Shown in pieces: positions 34,376-34,396 of a stretch of DNA of 34,396 bases (position 1 is the stretch's first letter; the number at the start of each line of letters is the position of its first letter). Source of the stretch: Phormidesmis sp. RL_2_1 (GTDB lineage Bacteria > Cyanobacteriota > Cyanobacteriia > Phormidesmidales > Phormidesmidaceae). The position numbers were made by a program, and so were the translations under genes. The notes under the pieces are model-generated. The model made no database searches and was not told the origin of the DNA. It saw nothing but the letters and a program-made list of their open reading frames with translations. The DNA lies in assembly GCA_012033015.1 (NCBI GenBank), contig JAAUPS010000021.1:1-34396 (forward strand), written 5' to 3'.

Positions 34376-34396
34376 GTAGCCTGTACCGAATGCATC

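Noticed and set aside
1-34396. tRNA, rRNA, riboswitch or known small RNA
   Set aside because: I scanned the gaps for T-loop-like GTTCRANNC contexts with matching stems and for known leader motifs and saw none that hold up; a covariance search could still find weak ones.

Overview
The window reads as cyanobacterial chromosome. The HIP1 octamer GCGATCGC recurs throughout (for example 2733, 3576, 17591). The gene content is also cyanobacterial: a DevC/DevC/DevA export system, a Ycf66-like protein, a Yip1-type membrane protein, a DUF4399 protein, an inverse-autotransporter-like beta-helix protein and a STAS-sugar transferase fusion. I cannot name the genus. No rRNA, tRNA, CRISPR array or transposase gene was found.

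Layout, left to right. 1-2981 (+): two consecutive DevC-type permeases (the first cut by the window edge) and a DevA-type ATPase. 3327-4097 (+): NudC. 4139-4834 (-) and 5199-5693 (+): an outer-membrane beta-barrel protein and a DUF4399 lipoprotein-sized secreted protein, divergent around a perfect 11-bp inverted repeat. 5874-6694 (+): NYN/LOTUS RNA-binding protein. 6746-16207, all on the minus strand: an alpha/beta-hydrolase-like membrane protein, Yip1-family protein, PyrC, an aberrant FAD-oxidoreductase-like protein and a 1331-residue 5-oxoprolinase. 16379-17427 (+): a pentapeptide-repeat protein and a small pentad-repeat protein with a Met/His-rich tail. 17501-22964 (-): IleS, Ycf66-like protein and the STAS-sugar transferase. 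23502-30594 (-): a surface beta-helix protein and two polytopic membrane proteins of glycosyltransferase-39/LIC_10190 type. 30950-34209: a membrane-anchored alpha/beta hydrolase (-), an unknown membrane protein (+) and a MerA/LPD-like flavoprotein (-). The stretch 21897-30594 looks like a cell-envelope and exopolysaccharide neighbourhood (inference).

Three genome-scale patterns stand out more than any single gene. First, about 27 short tandem arrays (units 9-18 bp) are spread over 34 kb. Fourteen lie inside genes, and there the unit is always 9, 12 or 15 bp, so the frame is kept; in gaps, 11, 13, 14 and 16 bp units also occur. Second, two families of dispersed intergenic inverted repeats are present: a 59-bp element with 9-bp terminal inverted repeats (three copies) and a ~26-bp palindrome (four copies). 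Third, six genes carry seven clear single-base frameshifts, each at a homopolymer (plus one probable further case). The essential ileS is among them, so either the sequence has homopolymer errors or some form of recoding is at work. Each is annotated as one repaired gene, and every repaired length is a whole number of codons close to family size where a family size is known.
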